Positions 20,038 through 29,960 of a stretch of DNA of 64,000 bases are shown one piece after another. Position 1 is the first letter of the stretch, and each line of letters starts with the position of its first letter. Source of the stretch: Flabesymbios commensalis (Eukaryota; Annelida; Polychaeta; Terebellida; Flabelligeridae); assembly GCA_964017125.1 (NCBI GenBank), contig OZ024908.1, forward strand, positions 57,570,402 through 57,634,401. The letters are read 5' to 3'. A program made the position numbers and the translations under genes. Below the pieces are notes generated by a model. It ran no database searches, was not told the DNA's origin, and saw only the letters and a list, made by a program, of their open reading frames with translations.

Positions 20038-20690
20038 CTAACAAAAGTCGGTTGAAAAACTGAAATAAAGTTGATTAAAAAGCTGAAGTATTTTTTGTGC
20101 AACATGTTTTTTACATGCTGCATGATTTCTACTTTCTCTACTTTGTACTCCAGCAGCACCTCCTTTTTGGAGTATCAGGCTGGAGGGGGGAAAGGGCTGG
20201 TAGACTTGGTCAAACAGCTGACTCTTGAACGCTGCCGCAGTTTTTGATTCTATGGCAGCTGCCGGAAGAGAATTCCAATCACGGATAGTTCGATGCCAAA
20301 AAGAATGTTGTCCCAGTGTGGTGTTATCTCCAAGATGTTTATATGCCTGATTGTGCCCACCACGTGTTCTTCTGTCCGCTGGGATTAAACGGTCATTGGT
20401 AGGAATTTCGACTAGCTCATTTAAAATTTTGAACATGCTTACAAGTCCAGAATTTTTACGTCTTGTTTTCAAGTCAGTCCAGTCCAGGTTCTGAATGAGA
20501 GATGTCACACTGGCTGTTTGTCTATAATTTTGGGTGACAAATCTTGCTGCTGATCTTTGAATTTTTTTCTAATTTATCAATATCTTTTTGTCTAAAGGGG
20601 TCCCAAACTGCTGAAGAGTATTCTAAGGATGATCTGACCAGGGAGAAATAGGCAGTGACCAGGGAAAAATAGGCAGACTAACTTTTAAAG
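20038..20690 (-). mobile_element. Carboxy-terminal fragment of a Jockey/CR1-like LINE reverse transcriptase
   Basis: The 156-codon minus-strand frame (20508-20038) contains RLIPADRRTRGGHNQAYKHL, then TTLGQHSFWHRTIRDWNSLP and AAAFKSQLF, the typical end of LINE ORF2 proteins of marine invertebrates. Upstream (to about 20690) another frame gives SSLEYSSAVWDPFRQKDIDK and AARFVTQNYRQTASV, separated by a frameshift near 20570. The copy is 5'-truncated. No poly-A-like tail was found, so the 3' limit is approximate. Confidence 0.85.
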
Positions 20691-20751
20691 TAACATTACT
20701 AAAAAATGTCATTAGACTAGACCTATACAATATATTTTAAATACGGAATAC

Positions 20752-20841
20752 GGCGTTAGCTCACACAGTGTTGGCTCAATCACTGAAGTTAAGCAACGCC
20801 GGGCCCATAATTGGATGGGTGACTGCCTGGGACCACCAGGG
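20752..20841 (+). pseudogene. 5S rRNA-derived sequence (5S pseudogene or SINE3 head)
   Basis: The sequence contains GAAGTTAAGCAACGCCGGGC followed by TTGGATGGGTGACTGCCTGG and GACCACC. These are the internal control region and 3' half of metazoan 5S rRNA (A box, intermediate element, C box). The 5' half is diverged (CACACAGTGTTGGCTCAATC) and the total is about 90 instead of 120 nt. It is either a 5S pseudogene or the promoter head of a 5S-derived SINE. Confidence 0.8.
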
Positions 20842-21024
20842 GAAAGAGTTTCCATTGTACCCCTCAGTCATTCACATTGTTTGGCCCATACTGAATGACG
20901 GAAACCTTTATTGTCGCCCAGGTCAGGGCCAGGCCAGGGGCAGGGGGATGCAAAATAAACTCTTTCCCTAGGGCATGTACTGTGGGGCCTAGGCTACACA
21001 GTTTATCTTTAGGAAAACGCTGCT

Positions 21025-21145
21025 CGACCGGAATTGACCATCATTCATCATTCAATGAATCATGTCATTCAGTGGGGCTTGTACCGTGGGCAATAAAATA
21101 TAAAAATTGAATGATAAATGACGCATTGATGGCCAATTCCGCTCG
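21025..21145. mobile_element. Small hairpin MITE (CGGAATTGACCATCATTCAT)
   Basis: CGGAATTGACCATCATTCAT at the left pairs with GCATTGATGGCCAATTCCG at the right, with inner arms CATCATTCAAT and ATTGAATGATAAATG. It spans about 120 bp. Confidence 0.7.
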
Positions 21146-21397
21146 TTAACTTCAACTAAAGTGTCCAAACCATGCAGTAACACCTCACCGCACACAAGTT
21201 TGTTTGTGTGTTACAAATACACACAAAATGTGTGGAAATATGTGAATTATGACATGTATGACAGTAAAAATATCCACAAAATAAAGCTTTAAAAACAGCG
21301 GGAAGAAGAAGGTCGCTAGGTGGTGCAATCAGATTGAAAGATAATTTCCTCTTACTCACCAGGTGGGGCAGTTCCATCGTGGCTATTTCCACAAACA

Positions 21398-21762
21398 TAT
21401 GGTCTCACCACCCTAAATGAGCCAAAATTCAAGGGTGGGTGGCTACTGACTGAAGAATCCGTCAAAGCACATATTGTTTTCTTTATGTGTGATATGAGGT
21501 ATAACTGTGTTGTGAGATGTTTAGATGGATATAGTGAGTGAAAAGGATTTGTGTCTTTTCTGGAAATGGTCGTAGGAATATTTTAGTGAATTTCCGGCGA
21601 TTAGAACCTTTTCATTCACTTGGGGGCGTAGCTAAAAATCTTTGTTATGGTGTGTCACATTGGGGGGTAACTAGGGACCGATATGGTGAAATCGGCCTGT
21701 AGAATGTTGGCATTATACATGCGTTTCAATGGGATTGACATTTAGTGTGGTGAGACCATATG
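21398..21762. mobile_element. TIR element ending in ATATGGTCTCACCAC
   Basis: ATATGGTCTCACCACCCTAA at 21398 is matched by TTTAGTGTGGTGAGACCATAT at the right end (21741-21761). The inner 330 bp has no ORF of note. It looks like a non-autonomous DNA element of about 365 bp. Confidence 0.7.
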
Positions 21763-21769
21763 ACAAAGG

Positions 21770-22048
21770 ACCAACGAGCTTTGTTCAATGTGGGGCCAAC
21801 TGTATATTTTTTATGTTGGGCTTACATAAAAAAAAACTTGAAAAAACAACCTACTTAATGCTAACAATGGCCCAGCTGCAAAATATAATTGTTGGCCTGA
21901 CAACGAAAAAACAACGTTGGCCCACACTAGAGAAAAACTTGAAAAAATAACCAACTTAATGCCAACAATGGCCCAACTGCAAAACTCAAGTGTTGGCCCG
22001 ACAACGAAAAAACAACGTTGGCCCACACTTACCATGTTTGCTGGGTGT
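21770..22048. repeat. Two-copy 101-bp direct repeat within a CAGCAAACA-type MITE
   Basis: ACTTGAAAAAACAACCTACT starts at 21836 and its near copy ACTTGAAAAAATAACCAACT at 21937, each followed by AATGGCCCA...TTGGCC and AACGTTGGCCCACACT. The right end reads CATGTTTGCTGGG like other members of the palindromic family. Confidence 0.75.
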
Positions 22049-22321
22049 GATTTCTCTCTCTTTCTACTGTATACCTAAGAGTGCGAGTACTGCTGTGTGA
22101 GTATTGTTCAGCTCTAAGGACTTAGAGATATAATAGCTCCCATTCTAGGGATAGTCTGGAACAGTGAAAAAGAGTCGGGTGTATTCTACTTCGTGGTTGT
22201 GAAGACATCTATAGCACAAAAAACGACCATCCACAACTGGGGCAGTGAAAGAGTAAGTCACTTTTCAAACCTTTTCTTGCTTTTTATTGTGTAGAGAACT
22301 GGTGTGTGCATATAGCAACAT

Positions 22322-22422
22322 CCCAGCAAACACGAGACCAATGTTTGTTCAATAATGACCCGCCGTCTACGCTGTCGGCCTAACTTTGATCCAACATTGG
22401 TTCAATGTCTCGTGTTTGTGGG
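22322..22422. mobile_element. Palindromic CCCAGCAAACA MITE
   Basis: Begins CCCAGCAAACACGAGAC and ends GTCTCGTGTTTGTGGG. The inner arms are CAATGTTTGTTCAATAATG and TTTGATCCAACATTGG. It is about 100 bp and folds end to end. Confidence 0.85.
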
Positions 22423-22764
22423 ATACAGTGGTGGATTCATAATTTTGAACATTTGGTCTTAAAAGCCAAGTGTAGTCCCCAAAACTTACTATGTTACTCT
22501 TTGAAATACTGTTGATATGTTAAAAGAAGGGAAACTGAAAGACCATGACCATGAGCTTAAATACTAAAGATCTGGTAATATGCGCGAATTTCGCGAGGAG
22601 GACAAATTCGCAATTTCAAAAATATCGCCCAAATTATTATTATAATAGCGTTACTAAAAAAAAATATAAAAAAATCGCGAATTCTAAACTTCCCAAAATC
22701 AGAAATTCGAGAAAATTTACAAACGAGAAAATAACCAGATATACAGCCTAGCGCGATTGAGACA
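22423..22764. other. AT-rich spacer
   Basis: No gene seen. A small ORF at 22545-22751 is rich in N, K and R from AT-rich composition and is not called. Confidence 0.4.
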
Positions 22765-22768
22765 TTAA

Positions 22769-23474
22769 CCCTTTAACTACTGATCACGACTATAGTCGTT
22801 TATTATCCGTTTTAGCAGCTGATTAAATCACTGTCATCAGGTAAACGAAAAGTGTGTTTAAATACGAATATACGAGTATAAACACGAATGTTAGATCAAA
22901 ATATTGAGCAGTTTTGTCGGTCGCGGTAGCGAGACAAGTGGGTGAAAATATAAATGAGACAGCCTAGCGGGCAAAGGGTTGACTAAGACGTGAGAAGCAC
23001 GTTAACTCAAAAACCGCTGAATTAAAACATTTTATTTTTCACCCACTTGAAGTTGTGTCTCGCTACCGCGACCCACAACTTCAAGTGGGTGAAAATTACT
23101 CATGTTTGCGTAATTTGAGAACAACCATTTGCAAATGTTCATGTTCAAACCATTCTTTCATTCCCATTAACAGTTAATTTTTATTTGATCGGGTAATAAC
23201 ACGGATTAACCCTTATAGCGCGGGGATAGTCGTCAGAATCTGACGTCTGTAGACGTCAGATTCTGACGACTAAAGTCTATCCCCGCAAGTAAAAATATTT
23301 CTAATAGTCCTACACCCATAACATAGGTATTCAAATGAATCAGAAAGAGCTAACTAAGACATTTATGATGATTTCAAATGGAAAAAAGCCTTTGGTTGCG
23401 ATGTTTTTTTTTACAAATTAATTCAGCGCTTTAAGAGTTAAGAACGATTATAGTCGCGCTTAGCGGGTTAAGGG
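22769..23474. mobile_element. TTAA-flanked hairpin MITE (piggyBac-like), outer of a nested pair
   Basis: TTAA at 22765-22768 and 23475-23478. The left end CCCTTTAACTACTGATCACG and the right end (reverse complement CCCTTAACCCGCTAAGCGCG) share CGACTATAGTCGT/CGACTATAATCGT, itself a palindrome. Inside is an inverted pair GCGGTAGCGAGACAAGTGGG and CACCCACTTGAAGTTG... plus a strong hairpin at 23035-23100. The 23210-23437 element is inserted in it. Confidence 0.7.
23210..23437. mobile_element. TTAA-flanked hairpin MITE, inner of the nested pair
   Basis: TTAA at 23206-23209 and 23438-23441. Ends are CCCTTATAGCGC and GCGCTTTAAGAG. Just inside the left end is a nearly perfect palindrome of about 65 bp, from GCGGGGATAGTCGTCAG via GACGTCTGTAGACGTC to CTATCCCCGC. 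It belongs to the same broad class as the piggyBac at 17870. Confidence 0.8.
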
Positions 23475-23515
23475 TTAACAGGGGAAGCGCAGCAGTTATT
23501 CATAAATCTGGTTAA

Positions 23516-23764
23516 TCCTTTAAACCCTGACGATGCATCAAAGCATCATTTTGCATCTGTGAAGAATTACTTCATTTCCTACAACTAGTGGTTTTAGAGC
23601 GACAATTTTCGTGGAACTGTTTTAAAAATAACACTATATTTTTTCGTTTGGCACCCACTTTAAGTCATCTTCATCCACTACAAGTCGAGAATTGCGACAG
23701 CAATTCGCGCCTTGTAACACGTTAGTGGATGAAGATGGCAATTGTAAATTCAGGCTTGATAGGG
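23516..23764. mobile_element. TTAA-flanked hairpin MITE
   Basis: TTAA at 23512-23515 and 23765-23768. The left part has GATGCATCAAAGCATC. The interior carries the long inverted pair TCATCTTCATCCACTA and TAGTGGATGAAGATG, around AATTGCGACAGCAATT. Confidence 0.7.
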
Positions 23765-23951
23765 TTAACATCCATGTGATCATACAATTATTACCCTAGT
23801 CACGATTTACAGATAAAGCTCGAGATACATTGACCCTAAACAAATTCATTTAAAACCTGGTAGCACGCACTAAGATATAATTTAGCCCAGATTCAATTTG
23901 GTGAAAAAATCCAAATATAGTGTTTTACACATGATCAACTGACATCAACAA

Positions 23952-24055
23952 CCCAGAAAACGCGATACGTTGAACCGATGTTGATTTAATGCTGAACCAG
24001 CGCCGTAGACGCTGGGCCAATATTAGGCCAACATTGGTTCAACGTCTCGTGTTGG
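23952..24055. mobile_element. Palindromic CCCAGCAAACA MITE
   Basis: Starts CCCAGAAAACGCGATACG, ends CGTCTCGTGTTGG. Inner arms GTTGAACCGATGTTG and CAACATTGGTTCAAC, tip GCGCCGTAGACGC. Confidence 0.85.
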
Positions 24056-25283
24056 AATCGAAACGCAACAACGAAACACAAACATGATTACCGCCTGTCA
24101 TCCATCTGTTACCATGGTTACAGTGCATTGTTTACAGACTCTCTCAGCTCCATAACTACAACATTTGGTCTTAAGCATAGTCGGTATGCTCACACACAAA
24201 TACAAAATCTTTCATTGCAGTTAGATGCAGGACGTAATTATTTAATTATTTTATATAATATAACCGTGATATTTTATTCATAATCTTTGCTCTGTGATAA
24301 AACCAGTGTGCTATAATTAAAATATATATGTATATACAATAATATATAAATTGATAATTTGATTATAATATAATAATTTCATTATAATAATAAAGAGAAG
24401 GTGTAATTTTAGGGGTATTATCAAGTTAAAACAAATCTTAAAATCCGACACCCACCCACCATTTTTTTTTCTTGAAAACAGGTACAACAACAAAAAAAAC
24501 CGCAAAAATCACTAAAAAATACAAAATTTCAAAAAAAAAATAATCCGAGTTGGGGTTTAACCCACCCACCCACTTCTGAGTTTTTCTCAATTTTTTTTTA
24601 ACTTGACAAAACTCCTTATAACAGGACTAGAGAAACCTTATATAATGTTTTGAATATGTGATGCATACTATCGGATAGTGTTGATGTTATTCCTTGTTGA
24701 ATTTTAGTACTACAGATTGGTTAAATGCACCATGCCGATTAAAAATAAAAGTTATCTTTATATCTTATCTTATCTTAACCATCATATGGTAAACAAACTG
24801 AATGTTTTGGAGTTTATCTGGATTCTTATAAATATTATTAAAGGTTTTTGAAAATCTGAAAATCTCAAAAAGGTGAAATAATAATCTGTGAGATACACTA
24901 CTTCATAAAGACATTTAAAATCACAATTCACAACATAAGCAGTTTTTTTTAAACTACGCAAAAAGTAACGTATTCTGTATTTGTTTATGGTGTTTAAACC
25001 TGTTCATTTAAAAAAAAAAGATGTTTTAGGATTGCTAACTCATTTTTTAGGACCAAAAACCCATATATCTCAATTTAACAATAAAGTTGCAAGAAAAAAG
25101 TCTAGAAAGAAGTTGATTATTTTTATATGTAGCTAGTGGGCTTTGCCATTTAGCTTGAGATTAATCAGGAACACTTTAAGCGCAGCTTAAAACTTCACAA
25201 TTTTCACAATAGTTCATGTACCTGTCCGGGTGAAAAGACCCTTCCATGTTGTTGAGGGTTAAACAGAATAACGGATTCAAAAA
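24056..25283. other. AT-rich sequence downstream of the ATP-grasp gene
   Basis: No ORF of note. On the minus strand this is the 3' flank of the gene at 25284-26286. No canonical AATAAA (plus-strand TTTATT) lies within the first 500 bp, so the polyadenylation site is not placed. A short TATCT tandem is at 24756-24775. Confidence 0.5.
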
Positions 25284-26286
25284 TCAGATAATTTCTTTAA
25301 ATGCCTTTGCAAAATTTGCAACAGTGTCAGAATAACAATCAAAGAACAACTGAGGTTCAATAAGTTCAACTTCCATTAGCCACACCTTTCCATTGTCTTC
25401 CATTAGATCCACTCTAGAGAATAGTAGCTGTCCCTGTATCAGAGACAAGGCTAGTTCTGCAACACGCATCACTTGCGCCGAGGGATGTTTCTTTATGATA
25501 CCCTCCTGATAATACCCCACTTGAACATCCAGACAGCGAAAGTCATCAGTAGTTGGCATTTTCAACACGGCATGTGAGAACTTCCTGTTGAAGAAAATCA
25601 AAGACCACTCACCACAACGTTGAATTGATGGTACAAACCACTGTACCATGACATCTCGCTCTTTCAAGAGTGTTTCCAGCTCATTCTGATGCTGTCCTGC
25701 TTGTTGTAAATTATTAACATGTGTGGTTTTGTAGCTGCTGGCACTGACAGCCGGCTTAACCACGGCCTCAGTCCATCCATTCTCCTCTAGAATATCCACC
25801 AAAGTAGGGAAGGATGATTGACGTTGAGTGATGAACACTGTTGGAGGGACCGGCACACCTTTATTGACTAAAGCCTTCAGGTAACTTTTGTGGCTATTGG
25901 CTAGGATTACATCAGGTGGGTTGAGTATTCTAACACCCTGACCAGCAATACGCTTCACCCATTGAGTAAACGCGTCTATCTTTAGGTGATAATCCCAAGT
26001 ATTTCTAATTATAACAACATCGTAATCTTGCCATATGACATCCGGATCATCCCAGATACAAAATGAAACAGTGAATCCCATCTCTTCCAGTGCACTTGCG
26101 GCTATATCTTCTCTTACGTTGCCATGACTGTGCTCCTTAAAATCCTCACTTGTCACAAATACAATGTATCTAGCCTAAACATGAAAAAAAAACAATTAAA
26201 TTTCTATAACTGAACTTGATCATGTGTTGTACGTGTAATAGAAAAATAACATTGACTAAAAGGTTTGACTAAATATAACCTACCAT
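25284..26286 (-). CDS. ATP-grasp domain protein, DcsG/RimK-like ligase; two exons, 297 aa
   Basis: CDS is exon 1 coding part 26286-26284 (ATG only) joined to exon 2, 26174-25284 (TGA stop at 25286-25284). The 109-bp intron runs 26283-26175: ATG|GTAGGT donor, and a T-rich tract then TTTAG|GCT acceptor. The protein starts MARYIVFVTSEDF. Family signatures in order: IRNTWDYH (residues 57-64), NPPDVILANSHKSYL (86-100), ATP-binding VVKPAVSAS with lysine 141 (139-147), GEWSLIFF (189-196), SHAVLK..TDDFR (201-214), SRVDLMEDNG (254-263), LMEVELIEP (267-275, metal-binding acidic residues). Length matches the family (about 290-300 aa). Relatives include the D-cycloserine ring-closing ligase DcsG of Streptomyces and similar bacterial and fungal proteins. 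The reaction is probably ATP-dependent amide or ring formation; the substrate is unknown. No signal peptide; probably cytosolic. No intact neighbour gene. Confidence 0.85.
26175..26283 (-). other. Intron of the ATP-grasp gene
   Basis: On the minus strand it begins GTAGGT and ends with a run of nine Ts, then CATGTTTAG. It is phase 0 and sits exactly between the initiator ATG and codon 2. Its 109-bp length is short for this repeat-rich setting. Confidence 0.8.
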
Positions 26287-26397
26287 TGCGTTTTTATGTT
26301 TTTGTAAAGTGAACTGAAAATACGATGCAATGCGCAGCTTATCAGAGGAGGTGATGAGCTTAGAAATGTTTCTGTCGAGGGCGACACTTTTGTCTTA
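26287..26397 (-). promoter_or_regulatory. Putative 5' UTR of the ATP-grasp gene
   Basis: No ATG occurs between the TATA-predicted start region (about 26390) and the ATG at 26286-26284, which supports that ATG. An in-frame TAA at 26397-26395 closes the frame upstream. The exact start site is inferred from TATA spacing. Confidence 0.55.
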
Positions 26398-26416
26398 AAG
26401 TCTCCACCAATGTCGA

Positions 26417-26423
26417 TTTTATA
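26417..26423 (-). promoter_or_regulatory. TATA box of the ATP-grasp gene
   Basis: Minus strand reads CCATATAAAATCG, with TATAAAA at 26423-26417, about 131 bp upstream of the ATG. Usual spacing would place the start near 26390. Confidence 0.5.
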
Positions 26424-26550
26424 TGGGATAATTATTCCACCCCTATTGTCAGTGTTTTAATCCCATTGCAAGATCGACCCATGTGACCAAAGCGTTTTCC
26501 ATGCGGGATAATCATAGATCATGCTTTAACTTTTAATCTCATCAATTATT

Positions 26551-26766
26551 AAAGGGACTAGCCCAGGCTAAAATCATTAAAAAATCGGTGATTTTATTTT
26601 GGCTTATTTCGTCTCTATATCTAGCCTAACTGGTAAATGAGCAGCACAAAAATTAAAAAACTTTTGCAGTTCTAGTCTATGGACATGTTTACATCATATG
26701 GTCATATTAAGAAGCTAAAATAAAATCACTGATTTTCTGATGATTTTATCCTGGGCTAGGTCCTTT
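26551..26766. mobile_element. Foldback MITE AAAGGGACTAGCCCAGG
   Basis: The left end AAAGGGACTAGCCCAGGCTA is the near complement of the right end CCTGGGCTAGGTCCTTT. Inverted homology continues through AAAATCATTAAAAAATC and GGTGATTTTATTTTGGCTT. It sits about 265 bp upstream of the ATP-grasp ATG, just beyond the promoter. Partial copies at 32985-33152 and 35540-35705 share CTAGTCTATGGACATGTTTA or its complement. Confidence 0.85.
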
Positions 26767-27160
26767 AATGATTGTTAGAAGAGTTGTTATCCGCATAGCC
26801 AACCCTATAGCTGCAAAATTACGTATTTCATGATATGCTGAAAACATCTTGTTTTCTACATAGTGAACGACCATGTCATGTATATTTTCTATTTCTATGG
26901 GCACGCAAAGTGTGGTATTAGAGCGACACGAAAAAGGTGAAAGGTACAAACACCAAATATGCAAGCTATATTATCATGATTATACATTTATCGGTAAGTG
27001 CACTGAGATAGTTCCCTTGTATACATTATTAAAAAAACACTTTTGAACAATAGATGGATTTGATAGAGCATCAATAAATTAATTTGAATTTGAAAATTCG
27101 AATTTAAACTTAGTAGATCAATAATCATTTCTTGACATAACAAGCAGAATATATTATTTA
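26767..27160. other. AT-rich spacer without gene
   Basis: Nothing recognised apart from composition. Confidence 0.4.
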
Positions 27161-27161
27161 A

Positions 27162-27162
<1 letters not shown>

Positions 27163-27227
<65 letters not shown>

Positions 27228-27241
27228 TATATATATATATA
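27163..27241. repeat. (AT)n microsatellite
   Basis: About 38 nearly perfect AT units next to the SINE that follows; it could be the SINE's 3' tail region in minus-strand sense. Confidence 0.95.
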
Positions 27242-27525
27242 TGAATATTGCTTTACGTCGCTTTCTGCACAATCATGGCAATATAGCGACAGAAGGAAGC
27301 CCGAAGCCGGGACTATGCCCTACTCTTATTTCGAATGACTTCAAGTTTTCTTTTATAGTGCACAGTAACATAGGCAGCACTGTACACTACATGCCTTCGA
27401 ACAGTCTGGAGCACTACATATGCACAGCCACGATGACAAATATCCGTCCCGACCGGGATTTGAACCTGGTACCCCCAGGTTACAAGCCCCAGTCGATGCG
27501 AATGAGCCATCGGGGCCTGCCAAGT
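27236..27525 (-). mobile_element. tRNA-derived SINE, family A copy 1
   Basis: On the minus strand the head reads GGCCCCGATGGCTCATTCGC, followed by CCAGGTTCAAATCCCGGTCG, which carries a perfect pol III B box (GGTTCAAATCC). An unrelated body follows, with CTGTGCACTATAAAA-like and GGCTTCCTTCTGTCGC words, ending AGCAATATTC. Further copies are at 58823-59107 and 62264-62535. Confidence 0.85.
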
Positions 27526-29159
27526 AATATATATAGATGCATTATTAAAATAAATAAACGTATAAACAACACACGTGTATCTTGTACGACATTACGTAAA
27601 AATGACAGTAAATGTAAATAAAACTGTTAACTATATTTGCTTTTTACTTTGTAATTGATAGCCCTAAAATTGTTAAGATTACATACACATAGGGTAGAGT
27701 GGGGCAAGACGCCATAGCAACGCCCATCCCTCTTTTTCCAAATAGAACATTTTCACGTAATTTTCACACTGCCGAATTTAACAATCTGTGCTAGAAAAAC
27801 GTATCGATGTAGGTATATAACGTAAGGTGCGCTTGTTCAGTCATACTTTTCACAATTTCAAATATCCATAGTGCACAGTGGATCAGCAGCTAACACAAAT
27901 TTTTAAGACTTTCACACTCTGCCTGAAGCAAAATATTTCTTCCCATTTGTGTGTGGGGACAAATAACGTTATTTATTTAACTTCCTTAAAACTTTTTTGT
28001 CGACAAATGTAGATGCCAAATTAGGCCTAGTATTGATTTTGAAGTGCGCTCTGCTGCACACATTTAAGGGTTGATCAATCAAAATGGTGGCTTTAATGGC
28101 CATTAAAATGTTACTCTGGAGTTTAGATAATTATTTATTTTAAATTTATATTAAAGTTAAATATTTCTTTACAACATTTATTTCACGAACATTTAGCCTG
28201 AAAATATTTAATTTAAAAAGTATTCCAGCTCCCCCTCCCCTTGCTAATTGAATGGTGCCCCCCTAAAATTACAACTACTGTAGGCCTACAATGCTTTCGT
28301 GTCCAACGTAAGCAGGACTGGCATTGAATCCATATTTCCCCTGCATTAAAATTATCATAATGATCGAGGCACATCATGATCTTCTACTGGAAATCAAACT
28401 TAAAGGAGTAGTCCACTGTGTACGAACAGCGCCACGCATCTGTGCCCAGAAAAGCAAAAGGCCAATTACAGAGATAGAGGCAAGTGGGGTACAACTGAAA
28501 GAAAAAAAAACGTGCATAGAGTCATGGAGATAGTATCTCCATAATAGAGTGGTCTATAACTTTAATGGTACTTCTCCATCAAATACGGAACAATAAATTT
28601 GATTTTGTTTTCCTTGGTAGAATTGGACATAATGATAATGCATGTATTTTTATATATCACAGTACACCTAGGCATTTGATTGGACTATACTTATAACTTA
28701 TTTCTCGTATTGAAATTGAATCTCTGCAGAATTAAGTTGTGTCCCTGGCTCAAACCCTGGTGAGAATTGGCATGCATGTGGTGACATCTTAGATGTTGCT
28801 TTCCCGAGTTTTTGTTATTCCACAGCCCAATAACTTTTCCTCGAGGGGAAGGCTGACATGCATCAATAAAACCATTCTAATGCAGAACTCAACATGATTA
28901 TCCCAGAGATGCCAAGTTAAATGAATTGAAAAGAGGGCCCATAACCTACGCTCGCCACCAGCTAGCGCCCTGCTCGGAGGTCTGGCAGTATACCCCCCCC
29001 CCCGTCCTGAAATAATACTTCTGCAGAACGCTGTTTCATTGTAGGCCTAATAATATAAACTATTTGTGCACATACAGGCTGAATAGACGGTCGATGGCGT
29101 TTTTTGTTACAAGCAGATAACCACGTTTTATTAACTCTATATACCTTCACGTTCAATGT
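27526..29159. other. Intergenic stretch without recognisable gene
   Basis: No domain or ORF that I recognise. Short poly-C and poly-A tracts only. Confidence 0.45.
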
Positions 29160-29960
29160 GAGGGGGGTTATCAATTTGTTTTTGACCTCTCAAGGTCATT
29201 TCAAGATCAAACAAAGTCACTTATGGGTTAAAATGTCGATATTTTTATTTTCCTACAGAACACGAAAAAAACAAGATACCTAAAAATAAATAATAATTCA
29301 ATTAGTACAGCAATTCGGGTAAGGTGATTGGCAAATTTTAGTGACCTTTCAAGGTCATTTTAAGCGCTCGCAAGACCATTTAAGGGGTAAAATTGCGTTT
29401 TTGTCTTTTTTTTACCAAAGACCAGCCATACAATCAGGCAAATACAAATATTTATCAATTGCAGTAATATGGCTCTTCAAATAATCAATAACTACAGTAA
29501 CATAACATGTATGCTAAGGGGATTGACAAAAATGTTAACTTCTCAAGGTCATTTCAGTATCACACAAGGTCATTTTTAGGTTAAGATATACATTTTTCAC
29601 TCTTCGCAACAGAATAAGATTTTATCGTCATTTTTGCACTCTGCAGCAGACAATCAATAAGATACATTCAAATAATTATTAGTAGGTTTTGTTAAGGAGA
29701 ATAACAAAAATTTAAATTATCAAGGTCATTTCAAGGTCACAAAAAGTTATTTTCAACTCACAATATATATTTTTCATTATTGCGCTTTTAAACCAAGTAA
29801 GATGTTTTCTCTTCATTCTTGCACTCCGTGGCATACAAAGAATAATATATATGATTTTTAAATACAGTAAAATAGCGTTTCTGTCAAGAGGATTAGCGAA
29901 AATGTAAAATTCTTAAGGTCATCTTAGCGTCCCACAAAGTCATTTTCAAGTTACAACCTC
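29160..29960 (+). repeat. About 180-bp tandem array with TCAAGGTCA in every unit
   Basis: Five diverged units begin near 29165, 29322, 29518, 29696 and 29888 with a G-G-A-T-T-x-x-C-A-A-A-like lead and a CTCAAGGTCATTTCA core. The core TCAAGGTCA is at 29190, 29349, 29543, 29720 and 29731, and TTAAGGTCA at 29913. The rest of each unit is much more diverged than this core. Confidence 0.85.

Noticed and set aside
26154-26156. GTG as start codon of the ATP-grasp protein
   Set aside because: The frame continues upstream to a good splice acceptor, and joining to the ATG at 26286-26284 restores the conserved amino-terminal strand. A GTG start in a nuclear gene would be exceptional.
27450-27522. Possible functional tRNA gene on the minus strand
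   Set aside because: A and B boxes are present, but the same head and body recur at 58823, so it is the head of a SINE. A cloverleaf with a paired acceptor stem was not evident.
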